Positions 8,661-16,949 of a stretch of 64,000 bases of DNA are shown here, in pieces. The stretch comes from Leptospiraceae bacterium (lineage in GTDB: Bacteria > Spirochaetota > Leptospiria > Leptospirales > Leptospiraceae). Every line of letters starts with the position of its first letter. The stretch's first letter is position 1. The stretch is taken from contig JADJFV010000004.1 of the NCBI GenBank assembly GCA_016708435.1, forward strand, positions 186,001 through 250,000, in the 5' to 3' direction. A program made the position numbers and the translations under genes. A model generated the notes under the pieces. It made no database searches. It had not been told where the DNA came from and saw only the letters and a program-made list of their open reading frames with translations.

Positions 8661-10477
8661 TGGTTTGCATTCAACATTGCTTCTACGTAGTCAATGGAAC
8701 GAATCAATTGGTAGTCCGGTTTGATTGGATCGTTCTTATGGTCTTTTAGATATTTTTCACCAGTTCCATTCTTTGTGACCCAATCTTTTAGTTTTTCTAC
8801 ATTAAAATAATCTTTGTGCTTTCCTTCGGATGGAATTTTAGGTAGATGATGCCACATATTTTCTTCACGATATTGAAATGGAAAACTGCCATCTTCTTCT
8901 GCTGATACTTGAATATCTGGCTCCACTCCAACTACTTGAATCGTTTTACCGGAAGGAGAATAATAACGGGACTGTGTAATTTTTAGCACATAATCACTGT
9001 TACCTTGTAGGTCCATTAGCTTTTGAACAGTTGCTTTTCCGAATGTTCTTTCACCAAGAAGTAGTCCTCTACCATGGTGTTTAATAGCGCTTGCAACGAT
9101 CTCACTGGCAGATGCAGACTTTGCGTTGATTAAGATAGCTAATGGTAGATCAGTAAGGTCTTTCATGCGAGCATAGGATTCATCTGCTTCTCTATTCGGG
9201 CTTTTTGTGCTAACGATAAGACCTTTTGTGATAAACATATCGCTGATGTCAATGGCTAAATCTAAGTAACCGCCAGCGTTATTTCTAAGATCTAAAACGA
9301 GTGCTTTGAGCTTAGTATTTTTTTGAGTAGCTTCTTGCTCTAAGTCTTTAAATGCATTTTTGATTTCAGTGTCAGATGATTCAGTATTGGATTTTACAAA
9401 TCCTGATAATTTGATGTAGCCGATCTGTTCATGGTCTTTAATCAATCGCTTGGAAACGTTTTTGATTTCGATGTTAGCTCTTACTACCGAAATATCAATT
9501 AGCTTCGCAACTCCTTTTCTTTTGATCGTGAGCTTGACTGCGGTTCCTTTTTTACCTTTGATTCTTTTTACTACTTTATCAAGCATTACGCCTTTTGTTT
9601 TTTTGTCATCTACTGCTACGATAACATCTCCGGCTCTCACTCCTGCCTTGACCGCCGGTTTGTCTTCGAGTGGATTTTCTACGATTACTTCTCTGTTACC
9701 GCCACCACTTAGAACTGCCCCAATTCCTTCGAAGCTAGAATCCTCAATGGACTTCATTGATTTTTCCCATGCTTCTCTTAAAAATACGTTTGAGTGTGGA
9801 TCGAGTGAGTTTAAGTAGCCATTAGCCGCTGCAAGGTAAACATCTTTCACACTGAATTCTTCTTTTGCCTCATCCTCGTCTTCCATTGATTCATACGCAT
9901 CTTTGAGAGGTTGCGTTTTGTATTTACTTAGATTTTCTGTGATGAATGTAATGACTCTGTCAAAATCTTTTTTGTTAAATTTGATTTGTTCCCAACGGGA
10001 TGCGAGAATTGATTTTTTGATTTGTTCACGTTCAATAATTTTTTTAAGTTCATCATTAGAGAGTTTTGGTTTTGCGGCTTCGTTCTTTGCACGTGCTTTT
10101 CTGATTTCATCAATTTTTTTATAATTGGGATCAAATACAATGAATTGGTCTGACTCCGATAATTTAAAAGTGGAGCCGGGCAAAATATCATCTTTCTCTT
10201 CGTATTGTTCTCTTTCTTTGAAATAACTTTCGGGGTAAAGGTATAAAGAGTGAGGAAGCGAAATCATCGCGAAGACTGCTGCATCTGTGTAAGCTCTATC
10301 TACATCAATGTTCTTGTCGATGTAGTGTTTATCTACTGCCTGAACTACACTTTCAAAATCTTTATAAGTAAAATTAGTAGTGCGAACTGGTTTTTTAGTT
10401 GTTGGCTCACAGTAGGCAACTGTGGAAAAAAGGAAGGTGAGACAAATGGTTGTTACGAATAAAGATGTTCTTTTCAA
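8657..10477 (-). CDS. C-terminal processing protease, S41 family with PDZ domain
   Basis: About 606 residues. I choose the TTG at 10477, which has GAGGG 9 nt upstream and is followed directly by a signal peptide (KRTSLFVTTICLTFLFSTVAYC); an in-frame TTG at 10510 lacks this spacing. The PDZ domain (AVKAGVRAGDVIVAVDDKK) lies near residue 290. The S41 core has the catalytic Ser in NAKSASASEIVASAI and Lys in GERTFGKATVQ. Ctp enzymes trim or degrade envelope proteins from their C-termini. The long N-terminal region is charged and helical. It is coupled to nadB by a 4-nt overlap. Confidence 0.9.
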   Translation of the reverse strand: MKRTSLFVTTICLTFLFSTVAYCEPTTKKPVRTTNFTYKDFESVVQAVDKHYIDKNIDVDRAYTDAAVFAMISLPHSLYLYPESYFKEREQYEEKDDILPGSTFKLSESDQFIVFDPNYKKIDEIRKARAKNEAAKPKLSNDELKKIIEREQIKKSILASRWEQIKFNKKDFDRVITFITENLSKYKTQPLKDAYESMEDEDEAKEEFSVKDVYLAAANGYLNSLDPHSNVFLREAWEKSMKSIEDSSFEGIGAVLSGGGNREVIVENPLEDKPAVKAGVRAGDVIVAVDDKKTKGVMLDKVVKRIKGKKGTAVKLTIKRKGVAKLIDISVVRANIEIKNVSKRLIKDHEQIGYIKLSGFVKSNTESSDTEIKNAFKDLEQEATQKNTKLKALVLDLRNNAGGYLDLAIDISDMFITKGLIVSTKSPNREADESYARMKDLTDLPLAILINAKSASASEIVASAIKHHGRGLLLGERTFGKATVQKLMDLQGNSDYVLKITQSRYYSPSGKTIQVVGVEPDIQVSAEEDGSFPFQYREENMWHHLPKIPSEGKHKDYFNVEKLKDWVTKNGTGEKYLKDHKNDPIKPDYQLIRSIDYVEAMLNANQ

Positions 10478-10621
10478 AACTTTATACCCTCTCAATATGA
10501 GTATTCTCAATTTAAAATTATACCTAAGAGTGTCAATAAATTTGTAACTGCATTATTTAGGTGTTTTATTTTTCTTGAACGTAGGCTTCTCCTTTGTTTT
10601 TTGGAAACTACTGAGGTTAAA

Positions 10622-11083
10622 ATGACAAAAGCAATTTTCAAAACAAATCAAGGAAGCTTTACTCTTGAACTAGCTGTTGACAAGGCTCCGATTACAGCGG
10701 GTAATTTCATTAAGCTTGCAAAGGATGGGTTTTACAATGGACTTATCTTTCATAGAATCATCAAAAACTTTATGATCCAAGGTGGATGTCCTAAAGGCAA
10801 CGGAACCGGTGGTCCCGGTTATAAGATTAAAGATGAATTTCATCCTGATCTAAAAAATGAAAAACTCACAATCTCTATGGCAAATGCAGGTCCTAATACA
10901 GGTGGATCTCAGTTTTTTATTAACGTGAGAGATAACGGCTATCTAGACAATAAACATGCGGTGTTCGGTCACGTAATTGAAGGATCTGATTTAGTTATGA
11001 AAATTTCTGATGTGAAAACAGGATTTCAAGACATGCCAGTTGAAAAAGTAATCATGGAAGAAATTTCGATTGTTGAAGAATAA
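10622..11083 (+). CDS. Peptidyl-prolyl cis-trans isomerase, cyclophilin type
   Basis: 153 residues from ATG 10622, which has GAGG just upstream; a TTG at 10601 is less likely. The cyclophilin blocks are complete: APITAGNFIKLAKDGFYNGL, FHRIIKNFMIQGGCPKGNGTG (active-site Arg, Phe and Gln), SMANAGPNTGGSQFFI, and HAVFGHVIEGSDLV. It catalyses proline isomerisation during protein folding. No signal peptide is present, so it is cytoplasmic. Confidence 0.94.
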   Translation: MTKAIFKTNQGSFTLELAVDKAPITAGNFIKLAKDGFYNGLIFHRIIKNFMIQGGCPKGNGTGGPGYKIKDEFHPDLKNEKLTISMANAGPNTGGSQFFINVRDNGYLDNKHAVFGHVIEGSDLVMKISDVKTGFQDMPVEKVIMEEISIVEE

Positions 11084-11132
11084 TCCCATTTAGCCGCAAG
11101 GTTTGTGTAGAAACAATTCTTTTGCACAAGCC

Positions 11133-11564
11133 TTAAGGGTTTGCTCCATTTAATATCCAACAATAGATTGCCTGATTTAAATTAGAATTTGAGTAACCAT
11201 TCATTGCTCCTCCGGGCTTTACTTTAAAGTATAATACACTCGTAGAGGGGCTACCGGGATTTACCCGCTCTAGGACAGAACTGTAATTTGTAATGATAAA
11301 ATTAGATTGAGCTGTATTTATGCCATGGCAATCACTGCATTTGTATGCCGATGTGTTTAGGGTATCAATTGCTGTTTTGAATTCAGAAAAAGGTTTGGGA
11401 GAGGGCGATGTGTTACAGTTATAATCCACACCTTTGTTTTGCGAGCTTAGTAAGAGTAAACCGCCAAGGAGTAAATTTTTGTTGTTATTGCTCTTATCTT
11501 TACTTGTGCAATTTAAATACTGTAAATTCAGTAGAATGAGTAACGCAAGCAAAATTGATTTCAT
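11133..11564 (-). CDS. Small lipoprotein with a single haem c motif
   Basis: 143 residues. The signal ends LQYLNC (Cys19), marking a lipoprotein. A low-complexity KSNNNKN-LLLGGLLLL stretch follows. The mature domain has one CSDCH haem-binding motif near residue 80. A Met in PGGAMNGYS could be the sixth ligand, and two other Cys (YNCNTS and IYCWIL) may pair. This looks like a small membrane-anchored mono-haem cytochrome of unknown partner. It is convergent with the cyclophilin gene. Electron transfer is inferred from the motif only. Confidence 0.7.
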   Translation of the reverse strand: MKSILLALLILLNLQYLNCTSKDKSNNNKNLLLGGLLLLSSQNKGVDYNCNTSPSPKPFSEFKTAIDTLNTSAYKCSDCHGINTAQSNFIITNYSSVLERVNPGSPSTSVLYFKVKPGGAMNGYSNSNLNQAIYCWILNGANP

Positions 11565-11769
11565 GAAGAATTCTCCTGTTTATATCTATTTCCCGTAACT
11601 ACTTTGCATCAAAGATACTATCAGAGTTATTATCAAGCATACTATCATCTATAGTGTTTTTGGTTTTGTGACTATATTTAAGACTATACTAAAGACTAAT
11701 ATTGATAGTAATATTCATGCATTCGCAGAGCGTGTGACTTATTTCCTCTTTTTATTTGTGACTGAAAAA

Positions 11770-12069
11770 TTATTTCTTGATTGGATGATTTGCTAAGTAT
11801 AAAAGCAAGGTAGTGCTGATGTTACAATTAGAAGCACAAGAGGATTGACAGGTTGTAATGCAATTCACTTTTTCTGAGGTAACAGGAGTGGTATCGGGAG
11901 CGCCACAGTAGCTATTACATCCAGAATTACATGCTGACACAGAACCGCCAGTGCAGTTGAGCATGTAAGATGCTAGTCCATTTCGTAGAGTATTGTCTTT
12001 GTGGGTAGGACAGTTAATTAATAAAACTGGAATAAATAAAATAAATAAAAATTTGACGAATCGATTCAT
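11770..12069 (-). CDS. Small Cys-rich lipoprotein
   Basis: 99 residues. The signal MNRFVKFLFILFIPVLLINC puts the lipid anchor on Cys20. The short mature part has about ten Cys in closely spaced pairs (LNCTGG, SACNSGCNSYC, VNCITTCQSSCASNC), suggesting a disulfide knot outside the cytoplasm. Leptospira carry families of such short Cys-rich lipoproteins. I cannot assign a function. It is divergent from thiS. Confidence 0.65.
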   Translation of the reverse strand: MNRFVKFLFILFIPVLLINCPTHKDNTLRNGLASYMLNCTGGSVSACNSGCNSYCGAPDTTPVTSEKVNCITTCQSSCASNCNISTTLLLYLANHPIKK

Positions 12070-12120
12070 AGTTTCATATTTTAATTATAATACAAGATGT
12101 CAATTATCAAAAGGAAGTTT

Positions 12121-12315
12121 ATGAAGGTAAATGGTAAACAAGTCGAATTCAATTCCGGTCAAACGATCGCACAGTATTTAGTCTCTTTAAAAATAAATCC
12201 TGGCACAGTTGCGATTGAATGGAATGGAGAAATTTTAGTTAGAGAAAAATGGCCAGAAACCACTCTCCAAGAAAATGACAAGCTTGAGATCATTAAGTTT
12301 GTTGGAGGAGGCTGA
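12121..12315 (+). CDS. thiS: Sulfur carrier protein ThiS
   Basis: 64 residues from ATG 12121, chosen because AAGGAAG lies just upstream and the family starts M-K-V-N-G-K; an ATG at 12097 would add eight residues. The beta-grasp core ends EIIKFVGGG, with the C-terminal di-glycine that is adenylated and then thiocarboxylated to donate sulfur for the thiazole of thiamin. The last codons (GGAGGAGG, 12304-12311) also form a strong ribosome-binding site for the following thiE. thiG, thiF and thiH are not present here. Confidence 0.9.
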   Translation: MKVNGKQVEFNSGQTIAQYLVSLKINPGTVAIEWNGEILVREKWPETTLQENDKLEIIKFVGGG

Positions 12316-12317
12316 AT

Positions 12318-12980
12318 CTGGAAAAGGAAATTGTTTTTAATTCCGCAAGGCTTTATCCAATACTAGATTTTGATTTTTGTTTTAGTAAAAAGATTTCGCC
12401 TCAGAGTTTGATACGGATATGGAAGAAATTTCCCGATTGTATTTCGTTTTTTCAATTGCGAGCCAAGTCTCTTTCTGTTTTAGAATATGAGAAATTCTAT
12501 TCGGAGATAAAGTCTGAATTTTCGGACGCAGAAATAATAGTAAATGATTTCTGGGAATTCGGTCTTTCTGCAAATGCATTCGGAGTTCATATTGGGAAAG
12601 AGGATTATTTATCCACATCGCAAGAAGAACGAGCTTGTCTACGAAATGCTACGAGTATATGGAAAGGAACTTCTTCGCATAATATCGAGGATTTGCAAAA
12701 TCTAGAATTGGATATCTGGGACTATTCAGGTTTTGGACCTATCTTTCCAACTAACACAAAGCAAACTTCAAATCCAACCTTAGGAGCGGAGTCCTTGCAA
12801 AAAGCATTGGTTAAGGCAAAAATCCCGCTCGTCCCAATAGGAGGAATTAACTCTGAAAACTTTATTTCTCTTTTTCAATATGGTAAGATTCTTCCTGCCT
12901 CTATTAGTATGATGGCAGAGGAAAAAAGTCTTGTAAAGATTGTTGACTTTATAAGGAATCATCCTCACGCTGTAAGATAA
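12318..12980 (+). CDS. thiE: Thiamine-phosphate synthase (ThiE/TenI family), non-ATG start
   Basis: About 220 residues if started at CTG 12318. The reading frame holds no ATG, GTG or TTG between the stop at 12294 and TTG 12408, yet the codons in between encode the conserved first strand (RLYPILDFDF). CTG 12318 lies 6 nt after GGAGGAGG; ATT 12330 is the alternative. TenI/ThiE blocks follow: FFQLRAKS, NAFGVHIGKEDYL, WKGTSSHN, YSGFGPIFPTNTKQ, PLVPIGGINSENF. The enzyme joins the pyrimidine and thiazole halves of thiamin. Co-translation with thiS is likely. The family call is firm, the start codon inferred. Confidence 0.82.
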   Translation: MEKEIVFNSARLYPILDFDFCFSKKISPQSLIRIWKKFPDCISFFQLRAKSLSVLEYEKFYSEIKSEFSDAEIIVNDFWEFGLSANAFGVHIGKEDYLSTSQEERACLRNATSIWKGTSSHNIEDLQNLELDIWDYSGFGPIFPTNTKQTSNPTLGAESLQKALVKAKIPLVPIGGINSENFISLFQYGKILPASISMMAEEKSLVKIVDFIRNHPHAVR

Positions 12981-12991
12981 TCCTATTCAGT

Positions 12992-13855
12992 ATGAAAGAT
13001 CCCAAAGAAATTACTCATAACTCGTCCAAAGAAGAAAGAGATTATGTATTAGAATACCAAAATGTCGACATCACAAATCGAGATAAGATTTCTATTCTCG
13101 GAGTTGATATAGACAATATGACTCGCGATGAAGCGATTGCAAATATTCTAGATTTTCACAAGAAAAAAGAATCCTTTCATCATATTTTATTCATTGATCC
13201 AATTCGCTTAATGTCTATGCGACCAGGAAAAAAGCTAAATCGTATTGCTAGAAAGGCAAGCCTGGTATTAGCAGAAGGCGGTGGTCTTGAATGGGCTGCC
13301 GATCAGTTAGGTTTTCAACTAAAAGAGCGCATATCAGTAATTAGCCTTATGATGGATTTAATTCGTTACTCCGAAAAAAAAGAACTCACTCTTTTCTTTC
13401 TAGGAAGCAAAGAAGATATTATCGAGAGATTATTTTTTAACCTTATTCGTCACTTCCCAGAAATTCGAATTGTAGGAAGGCACTCCGGTCATTTGAATGA
13501 TGCCCGCGAGTTAATGGTCAAAGAAGCAATCCGTAAAACCAATCCAGATATTATTTTTATTGGAATGGATTTTCCCCGTCAAGAAGTTTGGATTGAAAAT
13601 AATACCGGCTATTTTGGTAATTCAATAGTAATCGGTGCTTGGGGAAATTTAGATACACTTTCAGGGCAAGTTAAAAAGGCTCCTGATTATTTCCAACTAC
13701 GTGGTCTAACTTGGATCTGGAGAATTTTTGCCCGACCGTATCGTGTAGATAAATTCTACCATATGGTTCAATTCTTTTTCACAGTAAAATTAGAAAACTG
13801 GAAAATGAAACGAGAAGCTAAGCGTAAAGCCGCTGAAACTAATTCCGCTGAATAG
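12992..13855 (+). CDS. WecG/TagA/CpsF-type glycosyltransferase (GT26)
   Basis: 287 residues. The GT26 pattern is clear: ISILGVDIDNMTRDEAI near residue 33, FFLGSKEDIIE, IVGRHSGHL, PDIIFIGMDFPRQEVWIENN, and the C-terminal FQLRGLTWIWRIFARPYR. These enzymes add a sugar such as N-acetylmannosaminuronate to a lipid-linked glycan on the membrane. Unusually, the segment that normally holds the catalytic Asp (often P-D-G) reads VLAEGGGLEWA, with Glu in its place. It follows thiE after 11 nt and may share its transcript. Confidence 0.85.
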   Translation: MKDPKEITHNSSKEERDYVLEYQNVDITNRDKISILGVDIDNMTRDEAIANILDFHKKKESFHHILFIDPIRLMSMRPGKKLNRIARKASLVLAEGGGLEWAADQLGFQLKERISVISLMMDLIRYSEKKELTLFFLGSKEDIIERLFFNLIRHFPEIRIVGRHSGHLNDARELMVKEAIRKTNPDIIFIGMDFPRQEVWIENNTGYFGNSIVIGAWGNLDTLSGQVKKAPDYFQLRGLTWIWRIFARPYRVDKFYHMVQFFFTVKLENWKMKREAKRKAAETNSAE

Positions 13856-13960
13856 AATTTAAAACTTCCTGAACCCCATTCTGATAAAAATCATCTTTTC
13901 TATAATAATGTAAAAATTTTCTAGGCTTGCATTTCCAAGTAGAAAAATAAAGTTCTACGT

Positions 13961-14617
13961 ATGAAACAAAAACTAACAGATAACCCAATCGCTCATATGA
14001 GACGCAATTATACGCGTGACGGACTTCTAGAAGAAGACTTAGAAGAAACTGCAATAGATCAATTCACCAATTGGTTTACAGATGCTCGAAAATCTAAAAT
14101 CATCGAACCAAACGCAATGACACTCGCTACGAGCAATAAATCAGGATTAGCCACTGCAAGAATTGTTTTATTAAAAAGCTTTGATGAAAAAGGATTTATT
14201 TTCTTTACGAATTATAAGAGTCGCAAAGGAAAAGAAATTGCAGAGACCAAAAAAGGAACTCTTCTTTTCTTCTGGGATATATTAGAAAGACAAGTCCGCA
14301 TCGAAGGAAAGATAAAAAAAATCTCTCTAGAAGACTCTGAATTGTATTTTCATTCGAGACCATTCGAGAGTCAGATTGGTGCTATAGCGTCAAATCAAAG
14401 TTATGTGCTTAAATCAAGAGATGATTTAGAACAGAAATATTCAGAATTACTAGAAACTTACAAAGGCAAAAAGGTTCCTATGCCAAAGCATTGGGGCGGA
14501 TATATTCTTGAACCTTCAAAAATTGAATTCTGGCAAGGAAGAGCAAGCCGCTTGCATGATAGAATTCAATATACTAAGAAAAATAAAACTTGGAAAATAG
14601 AAAGGCTTTCTCCTTAA
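13961..14617 (+). CDS. pdxH: Pyridoxamine 5'-phosphate oxidase
   Basis: 218 residues, standard for PdxH. The FMN- and substrate-binding blocks are present: NAMTLATSNKSGLATARIVL, FTNYKSRKGKEI, FFWDILERQVRIEGKI, FHSRPFESQIGAIASNQS, MPKHWGGYILEP and the terminal FWQGRASRLHDRI. It oxidises pyridoxamine- or pyridoxine-phosphate to pyridoxal 5'-phosphate. The next gene begins 6 nt after the stop, so the two are probably co-transcribed. Confidence 0.95.
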   Translation: MKQKLTDNPIAHMRRNYTRDGLLEEDLEETAIDQFTNWFTDARKSKIIEPNAMTLATSNKSGLATARIVLLKSFDEKGFIFFTNYKSRKGKEIAETKKGTLLFFWDILERQVRIEGKIKKISLEDSELYFHSRPFESQIGAIASNQSYVLKSRDDLEQKYSELLETYKGKKVPMPKHWGGYILEPSKIEFWQGRASRLHDRIQYTKKNKTWKIERLSP

Positions 14618-14623
14618 TAACGT

Positions 14624-16018
14624 ATGCCTACGAAGAAGTATACCTATTACGATTATACAATCAGCCTTTGTTCTAATTGTCTGAAGCGAATTAGTGCGAA
14701 GATAATTTTTGAAGATGAAAAAGTATTTATGCTGAAAACTTGTCCAACGCATGGCGAAGAGCGCGTATTAATCGCAAATGATATAGAATATTATAAACGC
14801 TGTAGAAATTTCTTAAAGCCAGGAGAATCTCCACTTAAGTTTAATACAGAAACTCTATATGGCTGTCCTTATGACTGTGGACTATGTCCTGACCACGAGC
14901 AGCATTCCTGTCTTACTGTTTTAGAAATTACAGATAGATGTAATCTCACTTGTCCGACCTGTTATGCAGAATCAAGTCCCAGTCATGGACGTCACAAGAC
15001 ACTAGAAGAAATTGAGGCGATGCTAGACATCATAGTGGCTAATGAGGGATATGCGGATGTAGTTCAGATTAGTGGGGGAGAACCGACAATTCATCCCCAG
15101 ATATTTGAAATCATCTCTCTTGTTAAGTCTAAGCAGATACGTCATATTATGCTCAATACAAATGGTATACGAATTGCGAAGGATAAGGAATTTGTAAGAA
15201 AGCTTGCTGAGTATAAAATAGGATTCGAAGTATACCTACAATTTGACTCTTTTAAGAAAGAAGCACTCGAAAGACTTCGGGGAGAAGACTTGCGAGAAGT
15301 AAGACAAAAAGCAATCGAGCATTTAGATGAATTCAATATATCTACATCTCTTGTCGTCACTGTTCAAAAAGGAGTCAATGAAAATGAAATCGGGGCTATT
15401 ATTGATTATGCACTCACTAAGAAGTGTTTACGGGGAGTAACCTTTCAACCCACACAAATTGCAGGTAGACTCGATAATTTCAATCCTGCAACTGACCGTT
15501 ATACGATGACAGAGATTCGTTCTGCTATACTCAATCAAACGAATGTATTCACCGAAAAAGATTTAATTCCTGTTCCCTGTAATCCAGATGCGTTAGTAAT
15601 GGGATATGCCCTAAAGCTGGATAATCAAGTGTTTCCGCTGACAAGTATGCTTAACCCCGAAGAGATTTTACAGAACACAGGAAACACAATCGTATTTGAA
15701 AGAGACGAAAAACTAAAAGGTCATCTTTTAAAAGTATTCAGCACCGCAACATCAGTAGATGCGATTACACCTGAGTTGTCTAAGATGCTCTGTTGTCTTC
15801 CCAGCGTCGCCGCACCAAATCTTACTTATGAAAATGTATTTCGTATCATCATCATGAATTTTATAGACGCGTATAACTTTGATGTTCGTGCTATCAAGCG
15901 CTCTTGTGTTCATATTATAAATGATACAAGTGGAAAGATTATTCCCTTTGAAACCATGAATTTATTTTATCGAGGGGATAAAGTCAAACGGTTAGAAGAA
16001 TTAAGAAAGATGAAGTAA
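14624..16018 (+). CDS. Radical SAM protein, MJ0619 / tetraether lipid synthase-like
   Basis: 464 residues. An N-terminal Cys-rich region (LCSNCLKR, KTCPTHGEE) is followed by LYGCPYDCGLCPDHEQHSC near residue 85. The radical SAM motif CNLTCPTC comes next near residue 105, then VQISGGEPTIHP. This arrangement is the signature of the MJ0619 and Tes family, which includes the archaeal tetraether lipid synthase and a methanopterin methylase. Two further Cys (LCCLPS) sit near the C-terminus. Substrate is unknown; lipid tail coupling or methylation is a family-based possibility. It follows pdxH directly. Confidence 0.85.
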   Translation: MPTKKYTYYDYTISLCSNCLKRISAKIIFEDEKVFMLKTCPTHGEERVLIANDIEYYKRCRNFLKPGESPLKFNTETLYGCPYDCGLCPDHEQHSCLTVLEITDRCNLTCPTCYAESSPSHGRHKTLEEIEAMLDIIVANEGYADVVQISGGEPTIHPQIFEIISLVKSKQIRHIMLNTNGIRIAKDKEFVRKLAEYKIGFEVYLQFDSFKKEALERLRGEDLREVRQKAIEHLDEFNISTSLVVTVQKGVNENEIGAIIDYALTKKCLRGVTFQPTQIAGRLDNFNPATDRYTMTEIRSAILNQTNVFTEKDLIPVPCNPDALVMGYALKLDNQVFPLTSMLNPEEILQNTGNTIVFERDEKLKGHLLKVFSTATSVDAITPELSKMLCCLPSVAAPNLTYENVFRIIIMNFIDAYNFDVRAIKRSCVHIINDTSGKIIPFETMNLFYRGDKVKRLEELRKMK

Positions 16019-16058
16019 TAGGAGTAGAGACAGGTATGAGACCTGTCTCTACTCCTAT
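16018..16058. repeat. Perfect 18-bp hairpin element after the radical SAM gene
   Basis: The arms (GGAGTAGAGACAGGT core, 16018-16035 and 16041-16058) pair perfectly over 18 bp around the 5-nt loop ATGAG. The left arm begins in the last base of the stop codon. No T-tract follows, so a simple intrinsic terminator is doubtful. The form resembles REP-type palindromes. A GC-richer stretch follows to 16125. Confidence 0.7.
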
Positions 16059-16140
16059 ATAACCTGCGGTAGCAAGCCCGCCGCTAGGCGCACAAGTCCA
16101 GCATGGGAGTGCTGACGGCAACTGACGTAAGGAGATTACA

Positions 16141-16449
16141 ATGGAAGAAAAATCAAATCTTGGAAAAATTATTAAATGGAATCTTATCATTTACTTTGGA
16201 GTTAGTTTTTTAGAACTGATCACTGCTAAATTAATGATGGGAAATACAGCCGACGGATACACAGGCGTATTCTTCATGATACTTTCTATGATGAGCGTCG
16301 GTTTGCAAGTAGTAGTGAATGGAATTCTAAGTATTATCCACTTTATTAAGAAGAACAATGAGCTTGGAAAATCTTATCTCTTGAGTCTACTCATTATTTT
16401 GCTCATCGGCTTTCCTCTTTGCTTCACCGGATTGCTACTAAAACAATAA
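16141..16449 (+). CDS. Small integral membrane protein
   Basis: 102 residues with three hydrophobic spans (about residues 12-30, 38-63 and 76-98) joined by short charged loops. AAGGAG lies 8 nt before the ATG. No family is recognised. It follows the radical SAM gene on the same strand after 122 nt that include a long hairpin, so co-transcription is uncertain. Confidence 0.7.
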   Translation: MEEKSNLGKIIKWNLIIYFGVSFLELITAKLMMGNTADGYTGVFFMILSMMSVGLQVVVNGILSIIHFIKKNNELGKSYLLSLLIILLIGFPLCFTGLLLKQ

Positions 16450-16467
16450 CAATTGTTAGAATAGATT

Positions 16468-16497
16468 ACTTCTGAGGCATTGAGACGCAGAGAAGAA
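16468..16497 (+). repeat. CACAGAGGCAC-type repeat remnant
   Basis: TCTGAGGCATTGAGACGCAG is a degenerate form of the sequence seen at 20170-20187 and 61582-61608. It sits between two convergent genes. Confidence 0.35.
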
Positions 16498-16529
16498 ATT
16501 GCTGCGCCTTTTACTTTTCTTTGTAGCGG

Positions 16530-16949
16530 CTAAGCCTTATTTACCATCCAAGCAGAGAAGCTAGTTAAAAAAGCAAATATATCCTTTCTATCAGTATCAT
16601 CCATTTCGACTGAGTCTAATGCTTTTTTGAAACTAGAAAGCCAAACACGGCGAGCCTTCTCATCTATTTCAAATGGGAAATGTCTTGCCCTCATACGAGG
16701 CGGTCCGTATTTACGCACATAGTATGCCGGTCCACCTAATACTTGCACCATAAAGTCAGCTAGTTTTTCTTCGCTGAGTTTTAAATCATCTTCAGGATAC
16801 ATAGAACGAATAGGGGACTCGGCTATCTCCTTGTAGAAAATGGCTGTTATCCGCCGAATCTTTTCTTCTCCTAAATTTTTAAATAAATTTGGATTTAAAG
16901 GAGGATGTTGTGGTGGTCCACCCGGCGGCACATAGATTTCTCTTTCCAT
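16530..16949 (-). CDS. Truncated haemoglobin, group II (TrHbO-like)
   Basis: 139 residues. The globin pattern of group II is visible: RITAIFYKEIAESPIRSMYP, FMVQVLGGPAYYVRKYGPPR, and RARHFPFEID containing the proximal His, then VWLSSFKKAL. Such haem proteins bind O2, NO or peroxide and are often tied to oxidative or nitrosative stress. The proline-rich N-terminus (YVPPGGPPQHPPLNP) is an extension. It is the last gene of a four-gene operon and overlaps rppH by 1 nt. Confidence 0.88.
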   Translation of the reverse strand: MEREIYVPPGGPPQHPPLNPNLFKNLGEEKIRRITAIFYKEIAESPIRSMYPEDDLKLSEEKLADFMVQVLGGPAYYVRKYGPPRMRARHFPFEIDEKARRVWLSSFKKALDSVEMDDTDRKDIFAFLTSFSAWMVNKA

